Assembly: GCA_965227155.1 (NCBI GenBank)
Contig: OZ245731.1
Span: 310,001 to 374,000 of the forward strand
Reading direction: 5' to 3'
Length of the DNA: 64,000 nucleotides
Origin: UBA6059 sp965227155
Lineage (GTDB): Bacteria > Bacteroidota > Bacteroidia > Cytophagales > Cyclobacteriaceae
Part shown: one piece after another, positions 57,333 through 64,000 of the stretch
Layout: every line of letters starts with the position of its first letter
Position numbering within the stretch: the first letter of the stretch is position 1
Notes under the pieces: generated by a model
Database searches by the model: none
Seen by the model: only the letters and a program-made list of their open reading frames with translations
What the model was told of the DNA's origin: nothing
Program-made: the position numbers and the translations under genes

Positions 57333-59066
57333 TTAAGCGTTACACATGGTTGTATTTTGCACCTGCGATAAATGTTTACCTTTCTCGTCATATAGATGCA
57401 CTGCACAGGCTATACAAGGGTCAAAAGAGTGAATCGTTCGGATGATTTCCAGTGGTTGTTCAGGGTCCGCTACAGGAGTTCCGATCAAAGTTGATTCATA
57501 GGCAGACATTTGCCCTTTCGGATCTCTTGGCGATGCGTTCCATGTCGATGGTACTACCTGTTGATAGTTGGCAACCTTTCTATCTTTAATTACGATCCAG
57601 TGTGCCAGACCACCCCGCGGTGCTTCCATATAGCCCACACCTCGAGCTTCATCGGGCCAGGAAAATGGATCTCGCATTTCGCTGTTGGCCATGCGGGTAT
57701 CGCCATTTTTAATATTGGTCATCAATGTATTGTAAAACTCCAGGTTCCAATCAGCCACCAACCTGGACTCAAGGCCCCTGGCGGCTGTCCTTCCCAGGGT
57801 AGAAAATAATGCCTCTACCGGCACATCCAGTTGCTTCAAAGCTCCATCTACAAGCTCCGTAAACTCCTTATTACCATGGGCATACCCCACAAGTACTCGG
57901 GATAAAGGACCTACTTCCATGGGAAGCCCTTTCCACCTTGGGGTCTTTATGAAGCTGTATTTTTGGGCTACATCCAGGTGTTCATAAGGGGGCTTTGGTC
58001 CTGAATATTTAATATTGGTTTCCCCCTCCCATGGATGTAACCCACCCTCATCACCTGAGGTGTAGTTGTACCATGAGTTATTTACATACTCTAATATCTC
58101 GGTAGAGTCTTTATGATCAATAGGGTGAATTTCACTAAGGTCGCGGTTTTTTATTACTCCACTTGGAAATTTAAAGCTGGAAGGATTATTGTAACCTCCG
58201 GTAGGAAAATCACCATAAACCATATAGTTACCAAAACCTTGTCCGATTGCTCCCCAGTCTTTATAAAATGAAGCTATGGCCATCAAATCAGGGATATACA
58301 CCTGCTCAACAAATTCTTTACCTTCCTGAAGCAATTGTCCCACATAGGCCAGTCGCTCTGCATTGAGAGCACCCGGATCATCAGGGTTGATGGCACAGGC
58401 CATACCTCCAACCAGGTAATTAGGATGAGGGTTTTTGCCTCCGAAGATAGTGTGGATTTTGACGATCTCCTTTTGCCATTCGAGGGCTTCCAGGTAATGT
58501 GCTACAGCCAGCAGGTTTATTTCAGCCGGCAATTTCATTTGGGGGTGACCCCAGTAGCCATTAGCAAAAATGCCGAGCTGGCCACTGTCTACAAATTTCT
58601 TGATCCGTTTTTGAATGTCGCTAAAGTATCCGGGAGAGCTTTTTGGCCAATTGGATATGCTCTGTGCTATCCGACTTGTTTCTGCGGGATCAGCCTTTAA
58701 ACAGGCCACTACATCTACCCAGTCCAAAGCATGCAGATGGTAAAAATGCACAACATGGTCATGTAAATACAATGCGCCCTCCATGATGTTTCTTACCATT
58801 TCCGCATTAGGTGGAATGACTATGCCTAAGGCATCTTCTACCGAACGGACTGAAGCCAAAGCATGTACCGTAGTACATACGCCACAGGTACGCTGTACGA
58901 AAGCCCAAACATCTCGTGGATCACGGCCTTTAACTATTTCTTCAATACCACGAACCATCGTGGAGGAACTATAGGCGTCTACAATCTTTCCGTCTTTGAT
59001 TTCCGCCTCTATACGAAGGTGACCCTCAATACGTGTGATAGGATCAACTACTATTCTTTCTGACAT
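57333..59066 (-). CDS. hyaB: Uptake [NiFe]-hydrogenase large subunit
   Basis: 577 residues, carries the NiFe(CN)2CO site that splits H2. The N-terminal L1 motif RTCGVCTTVHA (Cys61, Cys64) and the C-terminal L2 motif DPCIACAVH (Cys551, Cys554) supply the four Ni ligands. After His557 a tail of 20 residues would be removed by the HyaD-type protease. Overall likeness to the HyaB/HoxG/HupL group (PITRIEGHLRIE at the start, WNASPRDPKGQMSAYE, PLEIIRTIHSFDPC at the end) fits group 1. It is exported with the Tat-bearing small subunit. Confidence 0.97.
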   Translation of the reverse strand: MSERIVVDPITRIEGHLRIEAEIKDGKIVDAYSSSTMVRGIEEIVKGRDPRDVWAFVQRTCGVCTTVHALASVRSVEDALGIVIPPNAEMVRNIMEGALYLHDHVVHFYHLHALDWVDVVACLKADPAETSRIAQSISNWPKSSPGYFSDIQKRIKKFVDSGQLGIFANGYWGHPQMKLPAEINLLAVAHYLEALEWQKEIVKIHTIFGGKNPHPNYLVGGMACAINPDDPGALNAERLAYVGQLLQEGKEFVEQVYIPDLMAIASFYKDWGAIGQGFGNYMVYGDFPTGGYNNPSSFKFPSGVIKNRDLSEIHPIDHKDSTEILEYVNNSWYNYTSGDEGGLHPWEGETNIKYSGPKPPYEHLDVAQKYSFIKTPRWKGLPMEVGPLSRVLVGYAHGNKEFTELVDGALKQLDVPVEALFSTLGRTAARGLESRLVADWNLEFYNTLMTNIKNGDTRMANSEMRDPFSWPDEARGVGYMEAPRGGLAHWIVIKDRKVANYQQVVPSTWNASPRDPKGQMSAYESTLIGTPVADPEQPLEIIRTIHSFDPCIACAVHLYDEKGKHLSQVQNTTMCNA

Positions 59067-59079
59067 GATTCGTTAGGAT

Positions 59080-60207
59080 TTAATCTTTGACTTTTTGCTC
59101 AACTTCTTTGCCTTCGGCTATGGATTTATTGACTTTGCCTCGCTTGGAAACGGCAGCAGCCACACCATGGGCAATAGCCGCACCAGCCACTGCTCCGGCA
59201 GCTACTTTTCCCACAGTATCGGCATTAGACTCGATACCAAATCCAGGGATGGAAGCCAGCCTTTCATAGATGGGGCCGTTATCCCAGAAATTATCTTCAC
59301 TGCAGGCGAAGCAGCCATGGCCTGATTGTATCGGGAAGCTTACGCCATTGTTCCAGCGCATACTGCCGCAGGCGTTGTATGTAACCGGACCTTTACAGCC
59401 CACTTTGTACAGACAGTACCCTTTTTTAGCATTTTCATCATCAAACTCCTCTACAAACAGCCCCGCATCAAAATAGGGCCTGCGGTAGCAGCTATCATGG
59501 ACACGCTTATTGTAAAATGCCTTGGGCCTTCCCTGTCGGTCGAGTTCAGGTAGCTTCCCAAATGCCACCACATGTACAATTACACCAGCCATTACCTCTC
59601 CAATAGGTGGGCAACCCGGCACACGAACGATCGGCTTATCAGTAATGATCTTATGTATAGGCGTGGCGTTTGTGGGGTTAGGTTTAGCAGACTGCACACA
59701 GCCATTGGAAGCACAGCTGCCCCAGGCTATAATTGCTTTGGCACCGGCCGCAGCCTCTTTAAGGTGATCTAGCGCTGTTCTGCCGGCTATGCAGCAAAAA
59801 ACGCCTTCTTCTCCCATAGGTACCGAACCCTCCACAGCCAGTATATATTCACCTTTATACTTCTCCATGGTGGCTTTTTTGGCAGCCTCAGCCTGGTGAC
59901 CGGATGCCGCCATGAGCGATAAAGTGTAATCCAATGAAACTTTATCAAGCAAAATATCAGCTACAATAGGATGGTCTGACCGAATAAAAGATTCGCTACA
60001 GCAAGTACATTCCTGAAAATGCTCCCAAATGATGGGCAGCCGATGAGTTTCCTGTAATGCCTTTTCTATTTTACCAATTGCTGAGGTTTCATAGCCAAGG
60101 TAGGCGGCCATGAAAGCGGAAAATTTCATGAAATCTCTTCTGGAAAACCCACTATTTATAATGCTGTCATAATAGGTAGCCTGGTTTTCGGGGTTTTTTG
60201 ATGCCAT
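59080..60207 (-). CDS. hyaA: Uptake [NiFe]-hydrogenase small subunit, oxygen-tolerant type
   Basis: 375 residues. Twin-arginine signal SRRDFMKF (Arg23, Arg24). The proximal cluster has six Cys: C67, C69 and C70 in ECTCCSESF, C165 and C170 in WGSCASNGC, C199 in VPGCPP. Standard enzymes have only four; the extra C69 and C170 are those of the [4Fe-3S] cluster of E. coli Hya and Ralstonia MBH (group 1d). Distal cluster ligands H237, C240, C265 and C271 and medial C280, C299 and C302 are present. A C-terminal membrane helix (about 330-355) anchors the protein. First gene of the minus-strand hya-hyp operon, so the enzyme faces the periplasm. Confidence 0.97.
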   Translation of the reverse strand: MASKNPENQATYYDSIINSGFSRRDFMKFSAFMAAYLGYETSAIGKIEKALQETHRLPIIWEHFQECTCCSESFIRSDHPIVADILLDKVSLDYTLSLMAASGHQAEAAKKATMEKYKGEYILAVEGSVPMGEEGVFCCIAGRTALDHLKEAAAGAKAIIAWGSCASNGCVQSAKPNPTNATPIHKIITDKPIVRVPGCPPIGEVMAGVIVHVVAFGKLPELDRQGRPKAFYNKRVHDSCYRRPYFDAGLFVEEFDDENAKKGYCLYKVGCKGPVTYNACGSMRWNNGVSFPIQSGHGCFACSEDNFWDNGPIYERLASIPGFGIESNADTVGKVAAGAVAGAAIAHGVAAAVSKRGKVNKSIAEGKEVEQKVKD

Positions 60208-60403
60208 ATTGGGTTAATTAAAAAATGTAGTATTTCTAAAATATTATATTGTATAATCACTATTGATCCATACAATACTTCGAAATTGATCCCTAAAACT
60301 ATTTCTATTTGGATAAGTCAGATATGATATTAATCAGTTGGTGGGCTGATAAATACCTGCCCGTTCTTTTCAGAGCATATTTACTTTGGCATTTAAAATC
60401 AAA
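60208..60403. promoter_or_regulatory. Divergent control region of the two hydrogenase operons
   Basis: About 195 AT-rich bases between hyaA (minus) and the small HupE-like gene (plus) must hold promoters for both directions. TACTTTG at 60382-60388 is near the TAnnTTTG form for the plus strand, and on the minus strand TAGTTTTAG (about 60290-60300) is near it too, but neither has a convincing TTG box. The region is the place to look for a hydrogen or redox regulator site. Confidence 0.4.
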
Positions 60404-60601
60404 ATGAATATGAAAAGAATAGTTTCCGCTTTATTGCTTCTTGCACCTTTCCTGGTGGAGGCACATCCCGGTCATGGCTCTTTTAGGGGTATTGACCCAA
60501 TGCATTACCTGACCTCACCATTGCATCTTGTGTCACTCGCAGTGATCGTAGGTGCTGGCATATGGCTATATGTAAGGAAGTCCAAAAAACAGAAAGCTTA
60601 A
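60404..60601 (+). CDS. Mini HupE-like membrane protein
   Basis: Start taken at 60404 (MNMKRIVSALLLLAPFLVEA); an upstream TTG at 60386 would lengthen a normal signal peptide, and a second ATG at 60410 is nearly as good. After cleavage near VEA the mature part of about 45 residues begins HPGHGSFRG, runs HYLTSPLHLVSLAVIVGAGI, and ends with a basic tail KSKKQKA. The HPGHG start followed by a His-bearing membrane helix is like the first helix of the Ni transporter HupE/UreJ, shortened to one helix. It heads the hypABC operon, so a role in Ni supply or assembly is plausible but not shown. Confidence 0.7.
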   Translation: MNMKRIVSALLLLAPFLVEAHPGHGSFRGIDPMHYLTSPLHLVSLAVIVGAGIWLYVRKSKKQKA

Positions 60602-60604
60602 ATT

Positions 60605-60946
60605 ATGCATGAGCTTTCAATAGCGTTGGGAATTGTGAAAATCGCAGAAGAGGAATGCCGGAAGGCTTCTGCCAATGCTGTGGATGTAATTGAGCTGGAG
60701 ATTGGCGAATTGGCTGGTATCGAGAAGCTATCCCTGGAATTTGCCTGGCCTGTAGCAGTAAAAGACACCCGACTTGATAAAGCCGAAACGGCTATCGACT
60801 GGGTTGCAGGTAAAGGCAAATGCCTGGAATGCAATACGGAATATGCTATGAAAGCACTTTACGATTGCTGCCCGAATTGCCAAAGTCATTTCAAAGACAT
60901 TATTAGAGGAAAAGAGCTCAGAGTGAAATCATTAGTTGTATCATAA
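60605..60946 (+). CDS. hypA: Hydrogenase nickel incorporation protein HypA
   Basis: 113 residues. Ni ligands at the N-terminus (MHELSIA, His2) and a zinc site of two CxxC pairs (CLECNTEYAMKALYDCCPNC, second pair CPNC) are both intact. HypA receives Ni with HypB and gives it to the large-subunit precursor. It follows the small HupE-like gene by three bases and precedes hypB by ten. Confidence 0.96.
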   Translation: MHELSIALGIVKIAEEECRKASANAVDVIELEIGELAGIEKLSLEFAWPVAVKDTRLDKAETAIDWVAGKGKCLECNTEYAMKALYDCCPNCQSHFKDIIRGKELRVKSLVVS

Positions 60947-60956
60947 ATTAATTATC

Positions 60957-61796
60957 ATGTGTAGTACTTGCGGATGCAGTGGCCCGGAGGGCGATGTGAA
61001 AATATTAAAACCCGGTCAGCACGACCACCATCATGATCATAATCATCATAGTCATGATCATGGACACGAGCACCATCATGGGCATGAGCACCACCATCAT
61101 CACCACGACCATGAGCATCACCACCACCATGAAAAGAGCATCATTGAAGTAGAAAGGGATATCCTCAACAGCAACAATATGATGGCACAACGCAATCGTG
61201 GCTATTTTGAGGCTATGAATATGGCTGTAATGAACCTGGTGAGTTCACCAGGCTCAGGTAAGACCTCTATTCTTGAAACTACCCTAAAAGATTTGAAGGA
61301 GCAGGTGCCATTTTCTGTTATTGAAGGTGATCAGCAAACAACCAATGATGCCAACCGCATCGATGCGCTAAATGTACCAGTAATTCAAATCAACACCGGC
61401 AAAGGCTGTCATTTGGATAGCAATATGGTATATGATGCTGTAAAGGCTTTGAAGCCAGTGCGAGACAGTATTCTAATGATAGAAAATGTTGGAAACCTGG
61501 TTTGCCCGGCCTTGTTTGATCTTGGTGAGCAATCAAGGGTGGTGATCATCAGCACGACAGAGGGTGATGATAAACCACTGAAATACCCAGATATGTTTGC
61601 ACATTCTCAGGTTTGCCTGATCAACAAAATAGATCTACTGCCCTATGTGAATTTCAATGTAGAGACACTTAAGTCCAATGCGCTTAGGATTAATCCTCAT
61701 TTGAAATTCTATGACGTTTCCGCTACCACCGGTGAAGGCATGCAGGCATGGTACGATTGGCTTTTATCTCAAGTTCCGGCTCAAACCCACTCCTGA
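60957..61796 (+). CDS. hypB: Hydrogenase nickel incorporation GTPase HypB
   Basis: 279 residues from the start MCSTCGCSG at 60957 (ten bases after hypA; the frame is open a little upstream). The N-terminal CxxCGC site is followed by a His/Asp-rich stretch (about residues 22-62, roughly 24 His) that should store Ni. The GTPase domain has the Walker A SSPGSGKTS, EGDQQTTNDA, CHLDSNM metal site, GNLVCPALFDLGE and the NKIDLL base-specificity motif. It drives Ni delivery with GTP hydrolysis. Confidence 0.96.
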   Translation: MCSTCGCSGPEGDVKILKPGQHDHHHDHNHHSHDHGHEHHHGHEHHHHHHDHEHHHHHEKSIIEVERDILNSNNMMAQRNRGYFEAMNMAVMNLVSSPGSGKTSILETTLKDLKEQVPFSVIEGDQQTTNDANRIDALNVPVIQINTGKGCHLDSNMVYDAVKALKPVRDSILMIENVGNLVCPALFDLGEQSRVVIISTTEGDDKPLKYPDMFAHSQVCLINKIDLLPYVNFNVETLKSNALRINPHLKFYDVSATTGEGMQAWYDWLLSQVPAQTHS

Positions 61797-61798
61797 TC

Positions 61799-62062
61799 AT
61801 GTGCCTCGCAATACCCGGTAAAGTAGAGGCCATCACCGGCCAGTTAGACGATGTTTTCCGCATGGGCAAGGTAGCTTTTGGCGGTATCCGCAAAGAGGTT
61901 AACCTGTCCATGGTTCCGGAAGCTCAGGTTGGTGATTATGTGCTGGTACATGTAGGGGTGGCTATCAGTGTGGTAGATGAAAAAGAGGCTCGGGAAACAT
62001 TCGATCTGCTTCAAAAGATGGGTGAAACAGATGAATTGACACATGGAGATGATACAGGCTAA
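61799..62062 (+). CDS. hypC: Hydrogenase maturation chaperone HypC
   Basis: 87 residues from the start MCLAIPGKV at 61799, two bases after the hypB stop; the frame open from 61748 is an overlap with hypB. The N-terminal Cys2 binds the Fe(CN)2CO unit together with HypD. Ends by overlapping the stop of the convergent TPR gene by four bases. With hypA, B, D, E and F this completes the set of six general maturation factors. Confidence 0.95.
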   Translation: MCLAIPGKVEAITGQLDDVFRMGKVAFGGIRKEVNLSMVPEAQVGDYVLVHVGVAISVVDEKEARETFDLLQKMGETDELTHGDDTG

Positions 62063-63084
62063 TTGCAAAACTCTGCCCTTAGAGCTTCTATTTCCATGGT
62101 AGATTTGGATGATGACCATATGTCGCAGGCCTTTTGGTTCTCACCATTGGCAAGATATGCCCTGCCTAGAATTTCATAAATCCGATCGATAGTGGGATCC
62201 ATCTTCTCTGCCTGCTTTAATACCCTCAATGCGTCCTCCGGCAGGTCCTGTGCCAGATAGATCAAACCCTTGTTTCGGTATGCCCATCCATTTCTGGGAT
62301 CAGCCAGCAGGCTTTGATTAACCAATGCTTCCGCTGCTGCTATACTATCCATGGCCAGCATAATTTCACCTTTATTATTCAGGTAGTAAGCCTGTCCCGG
62401 CTCCAGCGATAATGCCTCATCAATTTTACTTAATGCCTCATCCATACGGTCTTGCTCAAGATAAAGAAGCGCAAGCGCATTGTAGGCATTGGACTCTTCT
62501 GGATTCAAGGCAAGAGCCTTATTGAGATCTGCTTCAGCCTTTTCGTAATTATCCAGGTAATAATGCACTGTACCCCGGTTTACCCAGGCCTCAGGGTTAT
62601 TGCCATCCAGCGCGATGGCTTTTGTAAATGCTACCAGACTTTGCTCATAATCCTTGCTGTCAGAAAGTACCAGGCCCTCTGCAAAATGCACTACGGCCGA
62701 GTCCGGAAAAGTCAGCTTCACTTCTTCAATATCTTGCAAAGCGAGCTTAAACTGTTTCAGCTCACGGTAAGCATTGGCCCGATTAAATAAGGCTTCCAGG
62801 TAATTTGATTTGGCTTCCAGGGCTGCATTGTAATCACCTAATGCCCCAATGGCATCTCCGGTTTCATATTTGGCTACACCTCTATTCAAAAGAGCATCAG
62901 CATAACCGGGATCAATTTTTAGAGCTTCATTAAAATAGCGAATTGCCTCCCTGTATTCCTGCTTGCGCAATTGCTCATTTCCTTTGATCAGAAACCTTTG
63001 TTTATCGGCTTCTTTTGAGCTACAACCGGCAAAAGATTGTATGAATAGGTAAAGAATAATAATTTCTAAAATGCGCTTATTCAT
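62059..63084 (-). CDS. TPR-repeat lipoprotein
   Basis: About 341 residues from the start MNKRILEIIIL at 63084 (the frame is open to 63120). Lipobox SFAGC with SS after it. The rest is a row of about eight TPR units (for example YREAIRYFNEALKIDPGYADALLNRG, AIGALGDYNAALE..., ALSKIDEALSLEPGQAYYLNNKG), which form protein-binding solenoids. The last stretch ends in two cysteines around KACDIWSSS. An envelope scaffold or adaptor; partner unknown. It is divergent from the ilv leader. Confidence 0.83.
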   Translation of the reverse strand: MNKRILEIIILYLFIQSFAGCSSKEADKQRFLIKGNEQLRKQEYREAIRYFNEALKIDPGYADALLNRGVAKYETGDAIGALGDYNAALEAKSNYLEALFNRANAYRELKQFKLALQDIEEVKLTFPDSAVVHFAEGLVLSDSKDYEQSLVAFTKAIALDGNNPEAWVNRGTVHYYLDNYEKAEADLNKALALNPEESNAYNALALLYLEQDRMDEALSKIDEALSLEPGQAYYLNNKGEIMLAMDSIAAAEALVNQSLLADPRNGWAYRNKGLIYLAQDLPEDALRVLKQAEKMDPTIDRIYEILGRAYLANGENQKACDIWSSSKSTMEIEALRAEFCN

Positions 63085-63210
63085 TATTTTCATTCGGTGA
63101 ATTTGTGTTTTACAGCCCACTGCACATTATAATATTTCATTGTTTATCATTTCACATCCTAAAAAAGGCCCTTCTTTCAAAATTTTATAAAATTTTATTG
63201 TGTAGAAGTA

Positions 63211-63241
63211 TTGTTTTAAAGAATTATGAAAACTAGGTTTG
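63211..63241 (+). promoter_or_regulatory. Bacteroidota-type promoter of the ilv leader
   Basis: TTG at 63211-63213 (TTGTTTT), 20 bases, then TAGGTTTG at 63234-63241, a perfect match to TAnnTTTG. Transcription should start near 63247-63250, only about 12 bases before the leader peptide start. Confidence 0.72.
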
Positions 63242-63260
63242 CAAACAATTAAATAAAAAT

Positions 63261-63323
63261 ATGCCAGTACTATTCGTCATTACCATCATTATCGTCACCG
63301 TCATTATTCTATGGCGAGGGTGA
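63261..63323 (+). CDS. Branched-chain amino acid leader peptide of ilvD
   Basis: A 20-residue frame MPVLFVITIIIVTVIILWRG with a stop. Twelve of 20 residues are Ile, Val or Leu (6 Ile, 4 Val, 2 Leu), with runs IIIV and VII, and two Thr. It lies between a perfect promoter and a terminator before ilvD. A ribosome short of charged Ile, Val or Leu tRNA would stall in these codons and change the RNA fold, as in enterobacterial ilv attenuation. Confidence 0.85.
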   Translation: MPVLFVITIIIVTVIILWRG

Positions 63324-63381
63324 GAATGGTATGCGAATCTAAAATATAGAAGCCATTCTTGCCCTCAGGAATGGCTTTTTT
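63322..63381 (+). terminator. ilvD attenuator: terminator with competing antiterminator
   Basis: The terminator stem is AGCCATTCTT (63351-63360) with AGGAATGGCT (63367-63376), ten pairs with one G-U, a 6-base loop and a T-run to 63381. The 5' arm can instead pair with GAGAATGGT (63322-63330), nine pairs with two G-U, which overlaps the leader stop codon (63321-63323). A ribosome resting on the stop would cover that segment and let the terminator form; one stalled upstream would free it. ilvD starts at 63391. Confidence 0.85.
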
Positions 63382-63390
63382 CATATACCT

Positions 63391-64000
63391 ATGGAAACAA
63401 AAAAAGACAAAAAGATCAATCATTACAGCAGCACCATCACGCAAGATGAATCTCAGCCGGCTTCACAGGCGATGCTTTATGCTGTAGGCCTCAAAGAAGA
63501 GGATTTCAAAAAAGCACAGGTTGGTATTGTGAGTACAGGATTTGAAGGCAACCCGTGCAACATGCACCTCAACATATTAGCTCACCAGATCAAAAAATCT
63601 GTAAATGAATCTGACCTGGTAGGTCTGATCTTTCATACTATCGGCGTATCTGATGGTATTTCCAATGGTACTGAGGGCATGAAATATTCGCTCATTTCCC
63701 GGGATATCATTGCTGATAGTATCGAAACGGTAACGCAGGCCCAATTTTACGATGGGTTGGTTACGGTAGTGGGCTGCGACAAAAACATGCCCGGGGCAAT
63801 GATTGCTATGGGTAGGCTGAACAGGCCCTCGCTGATGGTATATGGGGGAACCATCAAACCCGGCAAATGGAAGGGCAAAGACCTAAATATTGTGAGTGCA
63901 TTTGAAGCCTATGGTGCAAAATTGAGTGGCAATATCAGCGATGAAGATTACAAAGGCATTATTAGGAACTCAATCCCCGGACCAGGCGCTTGTGGCGGTA
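63391..64000 (+). CDS. ilvD: Dihydroxy-acid dehydratase, N-terminal part
   Basis: 203 residues are visible, and the frame runs off the right edge. IlvD makes the 2-oxo acid precursors of valine and isoleucine using an Fe-S cluster. The cluster cysteines are seen in GNPCNMHL, GCDKNMPG and PGACGG, and the phosphate/Mg block SDGISNGTEGMKYSLISRD is in place. The leader peptide and attenuator upstream show control by branched-chain amino acid supply. It probably heads an ilv/leu operon outside the window. Confidence 0.96.
   Translation, partial: METKKDKKINHYSSTITQDESQPASQAMLYAVGLKEEDFKKAQVGIVSTGFEGNPCNMHLNILAHQIKKSVNESDLVGLIFHTIGVSDGISNGTEGMKYSLISRDIIADSIETVTQAQFYDGLVTVVGCDKNMPGAMIAMGRLNRPSLMVYGGTIKPGKWKGKDLNIVSAFEAYGAKLSGNISDEDYKGIIRNSIPGPGACGG

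Noticed and set aside
61005..61190. Minus-strand Met/Val-rich frame in hypB
   Set aside because: It is the reverse reading of the His-codon run of hypB (CAT/CAC read as ATG/GTG), not a gene.

Overview
The window reads as a chromosome segment of a Bacteroidota bacterium, most likely a marine Cytophagales relative. The signs are a C-terminal secretion-sorting domain of the type IX system on a giant surface enzyme, many short-signal lipoproteins, a TPR histidine kinase, a membrane-spanning beta-propeller/LuxR regulator, and at least one promoter of the Bacteroidota form (TTG, about 20 bases, TAnnTTTG). No tRNA, rRNA, CRISPR array or transposase was found.

Layout. 1-9,350: mostly plus-strand housekeeping and single genes (end of a GT-C glycosyltransferase, PHP-domain membrane protein, proC, a DUF1853 gene on the minus strand, a lipoprotein six-hairpin glycosidase, a TPR histidine kinase, an 89-residue unknown protein). 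9,372-46,462: one large minus-strand beta-glucan (laminarin-type) locus. 46,928-51,528: a paralogue of the 89-residue protein, a DUF819 transporter, a CoA-type NUDIX hydrolase, a membrane protein and an ScfR-like regulator. 51,630-62,062: a complete uptake [NiFe]-hydrogenase cluster with divergent hypFDE and hypABC. 62,059-64,000: a TPR lipoprotein, then an attenuator-controlled ilvD running off the end.

How the glucan locus should work (inference from families and order). A T9SS-exported giant protein (GH16 followed by about eight near-identical 178-residue modules, CBM-like modules and 13 cadherin-like beta-sandwich repeats) and surface lipoproteins (GH16, GH17, GH30, and a 1220-residue glucan-binding-like protein) would cut and hold beta-1,3/1,6-glucan. 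A TIM-barrel glycosidase joined to a predicted outer-membrane beta-barrel may pass products inward. A GPH-type symporter fused at its cytoplasmic C-terminus to a GH17 domain, plus a second MFS sugar porter, would bring oligosaccharides or glucose across the inner membrane. A signal-less GH17 and a GH149-like glucan phosphorylase would finish degradation in the cytoplasm. No SusC/SusD pair is present. A one-component membrane regulator sits just upstream of the nine-gene operon.

The hydrogenase small subunit has all six cysteines of the oxygen-tolerant (group 1d) proximal cluster, with a Tat signal, C-terminal anchor and b-type cytochrome, so the cell probably oxidises H2 under air. The reading frame of the giant glucanase gene is broken inside the repeat array (about 43.0-44.9 kb); scattered small deletions and one scrambled unit among otherwise near-identical copies make a sequencing or assembly fault the leading explanation.
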